Positions 44,878 through 53,922 of a stretch of 64,000 bases of DNA are shown in pieces (position 1 is the stretch's first letter; every line of letters begins with the position of its first letter). The stretch covers positions 165,555 through 229,554 of the forward strand of contig JAJPHN010000034.1 in NCBI GenBank assembly GCA_021325235.1, given 5' to 3'. The DNA comes from Terriglobia bacterium. GTDB taxonomy: Bacteria; Acidobacteriota; Terriglobia; Bryobacterales; Bryobacteraceae. Below the pieces are notes generated by a model that saw nothing but the letters and a program-made list of their open reading frames with translations, did no database searches and had not been told where the DNA came from. The translations under genes and the position numbers were made by a program.

Positions 44878-46455
44878 CTAGTCTCTCTTCCGGCTCACAC
44901 GTGCCAGGAAATGCTCGTCTCGAAACTGAATCGCTTCCGCGCAGGTCCCTGGATCCGCCAGCGTCAGAATCTGATCCGGCGTGCCGCCATCGCCGTACAC
45001 CAGGTACCTCTCATGCTCCCGCGCAAAGTCCGCTGCCGTTACCGGCTCATGCGCGAACACCCCGCAACACTGCTTCAGCCGTTCAAATCCAAAATACGTG
45101 TAATCGCTCGCCGACTGCGCCACCGAGTACAGCCGCTGCTCCAGTTGCGGCGCATAATACGCGAGATAGATATAGTCGAACGGGTTCACCACCGCAATCG
45201 GCAGCCCGCTTCGATCCTCCGTCAGCAGCGAATGCATCGCCAGCGGCTTACCCGGCGTCGTCTCGAGCCGAAAACCAGCGCTCTCTTCACCCAGCCGTTC
45301 GCCTTGTCCGCGCAAGCGTGCGGCCGCCAGCCGTCCCGTATTCACCAGAATGCTCACCGCCAGCAGCGCCGCAATCGCCAGCGCCGCGCGCATCCGGCCG
45401 TTTCGCAGCGCCGCCGTGCCGATGCCCAGCGCAACCGCCATTCCGCCCACCGCCGTATAAAAGTAGCGATGAAAAAACGGCCCGTGCGTCAGCTTTCCGA
45501 GTACGACCCCAAACACCGGCATCAGCAAGAACGAAGCCGCCAGAATCAGGTCGTCCCGTACGCCCGTTGCGAACGTCACCCGACGGTCGGAAAAATCAAA
45601 CAGCAGGATCACGAAAATCGCCGCCACAATCGCCATGCACGGCGCCCACAGCGACCCGAAAAAGTGTCCCACCTGCGACCATCCGGCGAGTGCGACCGTT
45701 CGGAAAGTGGTCGTCGTCTGGGCATGCGTATACGAACGCAGCAGCGGCACATACACCACCAGCGCCACTACTGCAGGCAGGATCAGCGCGGCCCAGAATC
45801 CCCACCGCACCCGCCGCGTCTGTGCCATACGCACGATTTCCGCGCAGGCAAACGGCCCCAGCAGAACGAGCGCATAACAATGCATCATCAGTGCACCGAA
45901 GAGGGCCGCGCCGAAACCGGCGAATGCCGCCAGTTGCCTTGCCTCCGGTTCCTCCGCCATTTGCCAGCACACCATGGCCAGCCCGCAAAAACCGAACACG
46001 ATCGCATGCGGCCGCGCTTCGTAAGCGTAGTAATAAGCGCTCGTCGCCATCGGAAACAGCATCGCGATCGCGCCCCCGAGCACTCCCGAGCGCCGGCTCG
46101 CAAAACGGTACAGACAGAGCGAAAAAATCCAGTAGCCCAGGATCTCCGGCAGCCGCGCGCCCACATTCCCTTCGCCCAGCAGCCGCGTCGAGGCGCGTGT
46201 CACCAGATAAAACAGCGGAGGATTGAAATCTGTCCCATTCGCCAGCGCCGCCCACAGCGCATGCATACTCGGCAGCCGGCATAAATACACGGTAAACAGC
46301 TCGTCATACCAGAAGAACTTATCCGAAGCACGGACGAGCACGTCGGCAAAGTACACAATAGAGAAAACGACGATGATCAGCGTTCCCGCTTTGTGCTTTC
46401 CAAGCCATCCGTTTGCGCTCTCTTTCTGTGCTCCTCTCCCTGTTTGCACTTCCAC
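44878..46455 (-). CDS. GT-C-fold glycosyltransferase-like (GT39/ArnT-type) membrane protein
   Basis: The 525-residue protein has about ten to twelve membrane helices. The first loop FFWYDELFTVYLC carries the DE pair used by GT-C enzymes, followed by DFNPPLFYLVTR and YYYAYEARPHAIVFGF. A C-terminal periplasmic domain follows from ~385 (PLAMHSLLTEDRSGLP to the end). It would transfer a sugar from a lipid-phosphate donor to a periplasmic acceptor. The start is GTG at 46455 and weakly supported; no Shine-Dalgarno is seen. It faces the GT2 gene at 46485 divergently and shares the glycan neighbourhood. Confidence 0.82.
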   Translation of the reverse strand: MEVQTGRGAQKESANGWLGKHKAGTLIIVVFSIVYFADVLVRASDKFFWYDELFTVYLCRLPSMHALWAALANGTDFNPPLFYLVTRASTRLLGEGNVGARLPEILGYWIFSLCLYRFASRRSGVLGGAIAMLFPMATSAYYYAYEARPHAIVFGFCGLAMVCWQMAEEPEARQLAAFAGFGAALFGALMMHCYALVLLGPFACAEIVRMAQTRRVRWGFWAALILPAVVALVVYVPLLRSYTHAQTTTTFRTVALAGWSQVGHFFGSLWAPCMAIVAAIFVILLFDFSDRRVTFATGVRDDLILAASFLLMPVFGVVLGKLTHGPFFHRYFYTAVGGMAVALGIGTAALRNGRMRAALAIAALLAVSILVNTGRLAAARLRGQGERLGEESAGFRLETTPGKPLAMHSLLTEDRSGLPIAVVNPFDYIYLAYYAPQLEQRLYSVAQSASDYTYFGFERLKQCCGVFAHEPVTAADFAREHERYLVYGDGGTPDQILTLADPGTCAEAIQFRDEHFLARVSRKRD

Positions 46456-46484
46456 AAGTGTAGCCGCGGCGCGGCTTGCTCTGA

Positions 46485-47435
46485 ATGTCTAAGATCTCCG
46501 TTATCGTTCCCGTTTATCAGGACGAGCTCTCAATCCGCGCAAATTTCCTGACGCTCAAAGCAGCTCTCGACAGCGCCTCCCCGCTGTTCACCTACGAGAT
46601 CATCCTCGTCAACGATGGCTCAACCGACAACTCGCTCCTCATCCTCGAACAACTTCACGCCGAGTTCCCGCAGATCGTAGGCGTCGTAAATCTGGTGCGC
46701 AATTTTGGCCAGGTCGCCGCCGTGATTGCCGGCCTCGCGCGCGTCTCCGGCGATTGCGCCGTCATCATCTCGAGCGATCTGCAGGATCCTCCCGAGCTGA
46801 TCGTCGAGATGTTCAACCGCTGGCGTCATGGCGCCGAAACCGTGCTCGCCATCCGCGAATCGCGCGACGATCCCTGGTACAACAAGTTCGCCTCCCGCTT
46901 GTTCTATCGCCTCATGCGCCGTTACGCGCTCGCTTCCCTGCCCGCCGGCGGCTTTGATTTTTTCCTGCTCGATCGCGCCGTAATCACCCGCATTCTCGGT
47001 TCCGCCGAGCGCAACGGTTTCCTGCAGGGCCAGATTCTCGCGGCCAGCTCCAAGATCGTGCAGATTCCCTACAAGCGCCGCGCCCGCCGCAGCGGCACAT
47101 CCGGCTGGGGACCCCTTCGCAAGCTGAAATATCTCGTGGATGGCTTCGTCGCCTATTCCTTTCTCCCCATCCGCCTCATCAGCTTTCTCGGCATCGCCAC
47201 GTTCATCCTCGCGCTTCTGCTATCCTGCGCCCTTGTCCTGCAAAATCTGCTCTTCGGCACGGCCGCTCCCGGCTGGAGCTCGCTCATGATCGCACTGCTG
47301 GTCCTGCACGGCTTCGAACTGCTCGCCATCGGTGTCATCGGCGAATATGTCTGGCGCGCGCTCGATCAGATTCGCCCGCGTCCGCTCTACGTCGTCGACT
47401 ACTTCAAGGCGCCACTCGCTGAATCCGCCCCATGA
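46485..47435 (+). CDS. GT2 polyprenyl-phosphate glycosyltransferase with C-terminal membrane helices
   Basis: The 316-residue protein has a GT-A catalytic domain (ISVIVPVYQDE, EIILVNDGSTDNS, metal motif ISSDLQDPPE) and two membrane helices near the C-terminus (~232-255 and ~265-290), the architecture of GtrB/ArnC-like enzymes that load a sugar onto undecaprenyl phosphate. The donor sugar is unknown. It begins a plus-strand run with a NeuD-like acetyltransferase and a DegT aminotransferase, with 4-base and 20-base overlaps. It could supply the GT-C enzyme encoded on the other strand. Confidence 0.92.
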   Translation: MSKISVIVPVYQDELSIRANFLTLKAALDSASPLFTYEIILVNDGSTDNSLLILEQLHAEFPQIVGVVNLVRNFGQVAAVIAGLARVSGDCAVIISSDLQDPPELIVEMFNRWRHGAETVLAIRESRDDPWYNKFASRLFYRLMRRYALASLPAGGFDFFLLDRAVITRILGSAERNGFLQGQILAASSKIVQIPYKRRARRSGTSGWGPLRKLKYLVDGFVAYSFLPIRLISFLGIATFILALLLSCALVLQNLLFGTAAPGWSSLMIALLVLHGFELLAIGVIGEYVWRALDQIRPRPLYVVDYFKAPLAESAP

Positions 47436-48097
47436 AGCCGCTCATCGTCATCGGCAGCTCCGGGCACGCCGGTTCTGTCCTCGACTGCATCGAAATGGAA
47501 GGTCAATACAAGGTCGTCGGCTTACTCGATTCGTTCGAACCAGCAGGCGCCCGCAAGCACGGCTACGAAATCTGCGGAGCCCCGGAAGATGCTGCCCGTC
47601 TGTCCGCGGCGCTCTCCTGCCGCTCCTTCTTCGTCGCTGTCGGCGACAACTGGTCTCGCTCTCGCATCTCCCAGCAGTTGCGCGCCGATCTGCCCGATGC
47701 CGAATACCCGTCCATAATCCATCCCACCGCGATCGTCTCCCGCACGGTTCGCCTCGGGCCCGGTTGCGTCCTGCTGGCTGGCAGTATCGTCGGTAATGAT
47801 GTCATCATCGGCACGGGTTGCATTGTGAATGTCGCTGCTGCTATCGGACACGACTGCCGCCTCGACGACTACGCCAGCGTCTCCGGAGGTGTCCGCATGA
47901 GCGGCGCATCGTCCATCGGCCTGAGAAGCAGCGCCGGTGTCAGCTCTACTCTGATCGAGAAAATCACCGTCGGCCGCGATGCCGTCGTCGCCGCCGGTGC
48001 TGTCGTCTTCAAAGATGTGCCGGATGAAGTCGTCGTCTTCGGAAATCCGGCTAAGATCGTCCGGCAGCGTAAACCTGATGAAACCTATCTGCGGTAG
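47432..48097 (+). CDS. NeuD/PglD-type sugar O- or N-acetyltransferase
   Basis: The 221-residue protein has a Rossmann-like N-terminus (PLIVIGSSGHAGSVLDCIE) that binds the sugar nucleotide, and a left-handed beta-helix of hexapeptide repeats (~90-205, IIHPTAIVSRTVRLGPGCVL, NVAAAIGHDCRLDDYASVSG, with the probable catalytic His in AIGHDC). These enzymes acetylate amino sugars on nucleotide carriers. The ATG overlaps the GT2 stop (ATGA) and the stop lies within the DegT start region. With DegT it forms the last two steps of an N-acetylated amino-sugar pathway. Confidence 0.92.
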   Translation: MKPLIVIGSSGHAGSVLDCIEMEGQYKVVGLLDSFEPAGARKHGYEICGAPEDAARLSAALSCRSFFVAVGDNWSRSRISQQLRADLPDAEYPSIIHPTAIVSRTVRLGPGCVLLAGSIVGNDVIIGTGCIVNVAAAIGHDCRLDDYASVSGGVRMSGASSIGLRSSAGVSSTLIEKITVGRDAVVAAGAVVFKDVPDEVVVFGNPAKIVRQRKPDETYLR

Positions 48098-49295
48098 TCC
48101 GGCTCTCCGCCTCGACGATCTCGCCATCGCCACCGGCCGGCCCCATTTCAGCGAGCTGCTCCACATCGGCCGCCCTAATGTCGGCTCCGAAGAACTGCTG
48201 CTCGAGCGCATTCGCGGCATGCTGCGCCGCCGCTGGTTCACCAACAACGGCCCGCTCGTCCTCGAGCTCGAAGCGCGCCTGGCGCATTTCCTCGGCGTCC
48301 GGCACTGCATCCTCACCTCCAACGCCACCATCGCTCTGGAACTGGCCTTCCGTGCTCTCGAGTTGTCGGGCGAGGTGATCGTCCCCTCGTTCACCTTCGT
48401 CGCCACCGTCCATGCGCTGCAATGGATCGGCGTCAAACCCGTCTTCTGCGACATCGCGCCCGGTTCGCATAATCTCGATCCCGAACACGCCGCGCGTCTC
48501 ATCACTCCCCGCACCAGCGCTATCGTCGGTGTCCACCTCTGGGGCAAAGCCTGTGCCCACCAGCGGCTCGCTGCCATTGCCGCGCAACATCGCCTCCGGC
48601 TCGTCTACGATGCTTCCCATGCTTTCGCCTGTTCCACCAACGGCCAGCTGATCGGCTCCCTGGGAGATTGCGAAATCTTCAGCTTTCACGCCACCAAATT
48701 CTTCAACACCTTCGAAGGCGGCGCTATCACCACGGCCAGCACCGAGCTCGCCCAGAAACTTCGCCTGCTGCGCAACTTCGGTTTCGCCGGCATCGACCAG
48801 GTCGTCAATCTCGGCATCAACGGCAAAATGAGCGAGATCTGCGCCGCCATGGGACTCACCGGCCTCGAAAGCCTCGACGAATTTATCGCCGCCAACCGCC
48901 GCAACTATCTCATCTATCGTGACCGGCTCGCCGCTCTGCCTGGCCTGCAGCTCGTCCGCTTCGACGAAAGCGAGCGCCAGAACTATCAATATGTGGTCAT
49001 CGAAATCGACGAAGCGGCAACCGGCCTGAGCCGCAACGACCTGCTGCGCATCCTCGAAGCGGAAAACGTGCTTGCACGCCGCTACTTCTATCCCGGATGC
49101 CATCGCATGGAACCGTATCGGACCCTCTACCCCGATGCGGGCCGCGAGTTACCCCGCACCGAAGCGCTCACCGAGCGCGTCCTGGTCCTCCCCACCGGAC
49201 TCGCCGTATCATCCCGCGACGCCGAACTGATCTGCGAAATCATCATCGCCGCGCTCCGTTCCCCGGCCGAATGCAAACACCTGCTCTCCCGCTGA
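48078..49295 (+). CDS. DegT/DnrJ/EryC1 aminotransferase
   Basis: The 405-residue PLP enzyme has the sugar-aminotransferase pattern: RRRWFTNNGPLVLELEARLA, TSNATIALELAFRAL, VYDASHAFAC (the Asp binding the PLP pyridine N) and K207 in FHATKFFNTFEGG, the PLP Schiff-base lysine. It converts a 4- or 3-keto sugar nucleotide to the amino sugar. The ATG at 48078 overlaps the preceding acetyltransferase by 20 bases. The window holds no matching dehydratase, so the keto-sugar donor must be made elsewhere. Confidence 0.93.
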   Translation: MKPICGSPALRLDDLAIATGRPHFSELLHIGRPNVGSEELLLERIRGMLRRRWFTNNGPLVLELEARLAHFLGVRHCILTSNATIALELAFRALELSGEVIVPSFTFVATVHALQWIGVKPVFCDIAPGSHNLDPEHAARLITPRTSAIVGVHLWGKACAHQRLAAIAAQHRLRLVYDASHAFACSTNGQLIGSLGDCEIFSFHATKFFNTFEGGAITTASTELAQKLRLLRNFGFAGIDQVVNLGINGKMSEICAAMGLTGLESLDEFIAANRRNYLIYRDRLAALPGLQLVRFDESERQNYQYVVIEIDEAATGLSRNDLLRILEAENVLARRYFYPGCHRMEPYRTLYPDAGRELPRTEALTERVLVLPTGLAVSSRDAELICEIIIAALRSPAECKHLLSR

Positions 49296-49309
49296 CATAA
49301 CTCGCCCCT

Positions 49310-49347
49310 CTTACCGATCCGCGACTGCCACTTACCGATCCGCGACT
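49310..49347. repeat. Two 17-base direct repeats upstream of the second TonB receptor
   Basis: CTTACCGATCCGCGACT occurs at 49310-49326 and again, exactly, at 49331-49347, separated by GCCA. The 21-base period is two helical turns, the spacing expected for two protein molecules bound on the same face of DNA. It lies about 165 bases before the receptor start, in the 216-base gap, so it is a candidate activator or repressor site. Confidence 0.6.
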
Positions 49348-49466
49348 ATAAGGAGCGGTCACGAGACCCGGCTTTGCACCAAAAACGTCTCACTTTTGCC
49401 CCCGTTTCGCGCTGCAGAACAACAGCTTCCCAGCTTCAGATTCTGTGATAGGATCGCTCCACCTTG

Positions 49467-49495
49467 AGACTTAGTCTGGGTTCCCCAACGGGAAC
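49467..49495. promoter_or_regulatory. Palindrome and stem-loop in the leader of the second TonB receptor
   Basis: AGACTTAGTCT (49467-49477) is an 11-base inverted repeat around a central T. Three bases on, GTTCCC (49480-49485), loop CAAC and GGGAAC (49490-49495) form a perfect 6-base hairpin ending one base before an ATG at 49497 and 16 bases before the preferred ATG at 49512. The hairpin would occlude the first ATG. Role inferred. Confidence 0.45.
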
Positions 49496-49511
49496 GATGG
49501 TGAGGAAACAC

Positions 49512-52500
49512 ATGCGATCACTGCTCAACTTACTAGCTGTTTCGGTCTTGCTCGCGGGCACCTCCGGCCTTACTTACGCTCAAACTGCTGCCGCCACCAT
49601 CAACGGCACGCTGACCGATGCCGCCGGCGCGAGCATACCCGATGCCAGCGTCAGCATCGTCAACCAGGGCACGGGTGCCAAGACCGACACCAAGACCAAT
49701 TCCGATGGCACCTTCTCCATGACCGGCCTGCAAAGTGGCACCTATGATGTCACCATCACCAAAACCGGCTTTCAAACCTTTGTCGAAAAGAACATCTACG
49801 TCGGGCCTGCCGCCACACGCACCGTGAACGCAAACTTGGCCGTCGGTCAGGTCACCAGCGAGGTCACTGTCGAAGCCGCCGCCGTACAGGTACAGACCAC
49901 TACCGCGCAGTTCGCCAGCAACGTCGCCCAGCAGCAGGTCGAGACGCTGCCGCTCAATGGCCGCAACTACCAGAGCCTTTCGGCGCTCATGCCCGGCGTC
50001 GTCAATATCAATGTCGGCAACTCCGCCGGTACCGGCCAGGGCGGCTTCAATACCAGCAATTCCATGTCGATCAACGGCATGGGTACCAGCGGCACGCTCT
50101 ACGAACTCGACGGCGTCTGGAACATGAACACCGGCAACATGACGCAGACCACCGTTCTGCCCAATCCCGACAGCATCGCCGAAGTTCGTACTCTGCAGAA
50201 CAACATCAGCCCCAAATACACCCTGCTCGGCGCTTCCATCGTCTTAGTCGCCACGCGTAGCGGCACCAAAGATTTTCATGGCGCGCTCTGGGAATACTTC
50301 CGCAACGATGCGCTCGATGCTCGTAACTTCTTCAGTCCCACGGTTCTCGCCCTCAAACAAAACATCTTCGGCGGTACCCTGGGCGGTCCGCTGTTTATTC
50401 CGAAGCTCTTCAACAAGAATCGGGATAAGACCTTCTTCTTCCTGAGCGAACAGGGCACCATCCGGCATCTCGGCAGCACACTCACCGGCTTGACTCCAAC
50501 GCAGGCTCAGCGCAACGGCTGCTTCACCGATCCCATCAAGAATCCCGCCACCGGCGCACTCTTTCCGATAGTCGGCGGCTGCTACCAGATACCCTCCGGA
50601 ATGATCAATCCGAATTCGCTCACTCTGATGAACGCTCTCGCTCAGCTACCCAATTACAGCGCCAGCGGCAACAATTTCATCAATACGAATCCCGAAACCA
50701 TCAGCCAGTCGGATCTGCAAGTCAAGGTCGACCAGAACTTCAGCGACAAAGTGCATCTCATGGGCGAATACTTTGACGTCCGCCAGACCGACAACCTCCC
50801 CGCTCAGACCTGGGCCGGCTCCCCTTTCACCACCAACCAGCAGAACTTCATCACGCGCAGTAAGCTCGCCGAGTTACAGGGCACAGTCATCATTTCGCCC
50901 GCCATGGTCAACCAGATATCCGTTGGGCTGAACGATTACATCCCGAATCTCGGCATCACCGGTCTCGTCTACAAGAACCAGCTCTCTTCGTTCCAGTCCA
51001 CGCTGCCCTACAACGGCCTGCTTTCAGACCGCCTGCCCTTGGTCAATTTCTCTGGCGGGTACTCGTCATTCGGAGTAACTCAAACCCTTCCCCTGACTCA
51101 CGCCTCCGACGTCGAAGAAACGATTACCGACGACTGGAGCTGGTTGCGCGGCACGCATTTCATCGAAGCCGGCTTCAACTTCGTGCACAGCATCAAGCGT
51201 CAGAACATGTTCGCCCAAAGCAACGGAACGTGGACCTTCAGCGGCCGCTTTACCGGCGACCCCATCGCCGATTATCTGCTCGGCGACGCCGCTCAGTTCT
51301 ATCAGCAAAGCGGTGAGCGGCGTCCGTATATGTTCGGTAACATCGTCTCCCCCTACATCCAGGACACCTGGAAAGTGACCAAGCGATTCACGTTGAATTA
51401 CGGCACCCGCATCATGTATATGCCCCTGCCGCACGCCACGCTTGCCGAAACGCTCTTCGATCCCACCAAGTACAACATCGCCGGTGCGCCGATCGTTAAT
51501 AAGGACGGCACCATTACTCCCACGCCGAACTACAACCCGGTGAACGGCCTTATTACAAACGGCCAAAACGGCGTACCCGTCAACTTCAGCGACAAACATA
51601 AGTGGTACTGGGCTCCGCAAGCCGGTTTCGCCTGGGATCTGCTGGGTGATGGGAAAACGTCGCTGCGCGGCGGTTACGGTATAACTTACACGCGCGTCTT
51701 TAGCGGCGGCGACTGCACGTACCAGTGCGCCAATAACTATCCGTATATCCAAAACCTGACACTGGTCAATCCTCCGTTCCCCAGTCCGCTCGGACCCGGA
51801 GTTGGATCGGTAAACTCCGCCAACTCGCTCAACAGCATGTCCCTCGACAACAAGGCATCGAGCGTCTACACCTACAGCCTCTCGCTTGAACATCAGTTCG
51901 AAGGCGGTTGGCTCGTTGGCGTCACTGGCGCCGGCAACCGGGTTCGCAGTATGCCGCTCACCCTGCAATATAACCAGCCTCTGCCCGAAGGCGGCTATCA
52001 ATACAATCCGGCCATCAACACCGGAACCTTCGAGTACTACTACGCACCCTATCCGGGCTGGGCCGGGATCAGCACCTATTCGAGCGTTGGTAACGCCTCC
52101 TGGAATGGGTTGTTGCTGTCTGTTCGTCATTCGGCCGGTCACGGTATCTTTATCACCGGCTCTTACACCTATGCACATGGGCTCCAGGAAGGTTATACTC
52201 AATCCGGTTTTGATTCCGCCGGCGTGCAGGATTCCTATCACATCAATCGCGACTACGGTAACTCGCAGGTCGATGTGCGCCATCTCTTCTCGTTGAGTTA
52301 CATCTGGAACATCCCTGCCTTCCAGAACGCGACCGGATGGAAACGCGCCATCCTTGGCGGCTGGAAATACTCCGGCATCGCGACGATCCAGAGCGGGTTG
52401 TCTCTGAATCCCGGCCTCAGTGTTTCCAATCAGGGTCTCGCCAGCCGGCCAAACGTTGTCTCCGGCCAATCGCTCAGTTATCCGAAGAAGGTCGACGAGT

Positions 52501-52784
52501 GGTTCAATACGGCCGTTTTTGCGGCACCGCCTTACGGATTTTTCGGCGACGCCGGCCAGGCCATCATCCGCGGCCCCGGAATCATCAACATCGATATGGC
52601 TTTCTACAAAGACTTCCGCTTCAAGGAGAGCCAGGCCATCGAATTCCGCGGCGAGCTGTTCAACATCTTCAACCATACGAATTTCTCCGGCGTCGATACT
52701 ACCTTCGGCGACGCTCAGTTCGGGCACGTGACGTCAGCGCTCGACCCACGTATCGTTGAATTTGCACTTCGCTATCAGTTCTAA
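49512..52784 (+). CDS. TonB-dependent receptor, Oar-like (second)
   Basis: The 1090-residue outer-membrane protein has a signal peptide (LLNLLAVSVLLAGTSGLTYA|QT), a carboxypeptidase-regulatory domain (~25-105, NGTLTDAAGASIPDASVSIV, SMTGLQSGTYDVTITKTGF), a plug region (VETLPLNGRNYQSLSALMPG, LYELDGVWNM) and a large barrel ending in FALRYQF with C-terminal Phe. The ATG at 49512 has TGAGGA six bases upstream and no hairpin; an in-frame ATG at 49497 sits directly after the stem-loop. The ligand is unknown. Two TPR genes follow in the same direction, a common arrangement in Acidobacteriota. Confidence 0.9.
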   Translation: MRSLLNLLAVSVLLAGTSGLTYAQTAAATINGTLTDAAGASIPDASVSIVNQGTGAKTDTKTNSDGTFSMTGLQSGTYDVTITKTGFQTFVEKNIYVGPAATRTVNANLAVGQVTSEVTVEAAAVQVQTTTAQFASNVAQQQVETLPLNGRNYQSLSALMPGVVNINVGNSAGTGQGGFNTSNSMSINGMGTSGTLYELDGVWNMNTGNMTQTTVLPNPDSIAEVRTLQNNISPKYTLLGASIVLVATRSGTKDFHGALWEYFRNDALDARNFFSPTVLALKQNIFGGTLGGPLFIPKLFNKNRDKTFFFLSEQGTIRHLGSTLTGLTPTQAQRNGCFTDPIKNPATGALFPIVGGCYQIPSGMINPNSLTLMNALAQLPNYSASGNNFINTNPETISQSDLQVKVDQNFSDKVHLMGEYFDVRQTDNLPAQTWAGSPFTTNQQNFITRSKLAELQGTVIISPAMVNQISVGLNDYIPNLGITGLVYKNQLSSFQSTLPYNGLLSDRLPLVNFSGGYSSFGVTQTLPLTHASDVEETITDDWSWLRGTHFIEAGFNFVHSIKRQNMFAQSNGTWTFSGRFTGDPIADYLLGDAAQFYQQSGERRPYMFGNIVSPYIQDTWKVTKRFTLNYGTRIMYMPLPHATLAETLFDPTKYNIAGAPIVNKDGTITPTPNYNPVNGLITNGQNGVPVNFSDKHKWYWAPQAGFAWDLLGDGKTSLRGGYGITYTRVFSGGDCTYQCANNYPYIQNLTLVNPPFPSPLGPGVGSVNSANSLNSMSLDNKASSVYTYSLSLEHQFEGGWLVGVTGAGNRVRSMPLTLQYNQPLPEGGYQYNPAINTGTFEYYYAPYPGWAGISTYSSVGNASWNGLLLSVRHSAGHGIFITGSYTYAHGLQEGYTQSGFDSAGVQDSYHINRDYGNSQVDVRHLFSLSYIWNIPAFQNATGWKRAILGGWKYSGIATIQSGLSLNPGLSVSNQGLASRPNVVSGQSLSYPKKVDEWFNTAVFAAPPYGFFGDAGQAIIRGPGIINIDMAFYKDFRFKESQAIEFRGELFNIFNHTNFSGVDTTFGDAQFGHVTSALDPRIVEFALRYQF

Positions 52785-52830
52785 TCTGCTCGGAGCGGTG
52801 CCCGTGTTAGTGTAATCGGCAGGAAGGCAA

Positions 52831-53922
52831 GTGTTTCCGCCGCTGATCCTCACGGTCGCCGCTCTTTCCGCATGCGAACAGTCCCCGGCTTTCACGGCAG
52901 CTCACTCGGAGGCCAGCAATCCCGCCATTGCATTAGAAGCGCGCCGTCATGCCTACGAACGAAGCATCTCGATCTGCCCGGAGGATCCTCACCTCTATCG
53001 CGAATACGGGGATCTTTTACTCGAACAGCATCTCTTCGATAAGGCGCTTGCCTGGATTCAGAAAGGACTCGCCCTATCTCCGGACAATCCGGACTTACGC
53101 ATCGCACAAGCCGCGGCGCTGATTCCGCTTAATCGCCCTGCCGAAGCAATAGCTACCCTGAATGGCCTGCTAACTCCCGAGGCACAGTTCTATCGCGGTA
53201 TGAGTTATCGCCTCATGCAACAACATACAAAGTCTCGCGATGCTTTTCTTGCGTCCTGGGATGCTGGTTACAGGAACGCCTATGTCCTATACGCGATGAT
53301 TCAGGAAGACTATGCGCTGCATGACAAGCAGAATGGGCTTTCTCATTTCGAGTTACTCCTCAAAACCTATCCCGATTCCGCCTGGGTTCATCTGCTTCTC
53401 GCCGACGCTTACTTCGTCAAAGGACAAAATGAACCGGCGCGTGCCGAGTATCTCAAAGCGATTGCGCGGAAGCCTGATATCCTCGAAGCGAACTTCCGCC
53501 TGGGATACATCGCGTTTCAAGCCGGCGAGCGTGATTCCGCTCTCCGTTACTTCCAGAATGAAGTTACTCTGAACCCGGGTTATGCGGATGCCCGCGTCTT
53601 CCTCGGCGAGACATTACTTCAGCTCGACCGCAGGCCGCAAGCGATCGAACAGTTCCGCGCCGCTCTCGCTCTCGACAGCAACTCCGCGCTCGCTTACAAG
53701 CGCCTCGCCACTCTTCTGGTCGAAACCAACCAGCTCGATCAGGCCAAGCAAGAGCTCACCAAAGCCGCTGAGAAATTTCCCGCTGATCCAGCCTTTCCCG
53801 CCCAGCTGGCCCGCGTTTTCACTCTCATGCATCAGCCCAAAGAAGCCGAAATTGCAGCCGCTCGCGCCCGCACTCTGACCGCCGAGCAGCATCGCGCGCA
53901 TGAGGCGCTTCTGAATCAATGA
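52831..53922 (+). CDS. Secreted TPR-repeat protein
   Basis: The 363-residue protein has a weak export signal (MFPPLILTVAALSA) and tetratricopeptide repeats along its length, for example HLYREYGDLLLEQHLFDKAL, ANFRLGYIAFQAGERDSALR and ARVFLGETLLQLDRRPQAIE. TPR arrays mediate protein binding. The start is GTG at 52831 with AGGAAGG four bases upstream. It follows the receptor by 46 bases and overlaps the next TPR gene by four bases (ATGA), so the three genes are probably cotranscribed. Confidence 0.85.
   Translation: MFPPLILTVAALSACEQSPAFTAAHSEASNPAIALEARRHAYERSISICPEDPHLYREYGDLLLEQHLFDKALAWIQKGLALSPDNPDLRIAQAAALIPLNRPAEAIATLNGLLTPEAQFYRGMSYRLMQQHTKSRDAFLASWDAGYRNAYVLYAMIQEDYALHDKQNGLSHFELLLKTYPDSAWVHLLLADAYFVKGQNEPARAEYLKAIARKPDILEANFRLGYIAFQAGERDSALRYFQNEVTLNPGYADARVFLGETLLQLDRRPQAIEQFRAALALDSNSALAYKRLATLLVETNQLDQAKQELTKAAEKFPADPAFPAQLARVFTLMHQPKEAEIAAARARTLTAEQHRAHEALLNQ

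Noticed and set aside
51066..52727. Minus-strand frame of 553 codons opposite the second TonB receptor
   Set aside because: The receptor barrel and its terminal Phe are clear on the plus strand. The opposite frame is a codon-pattern artefact.
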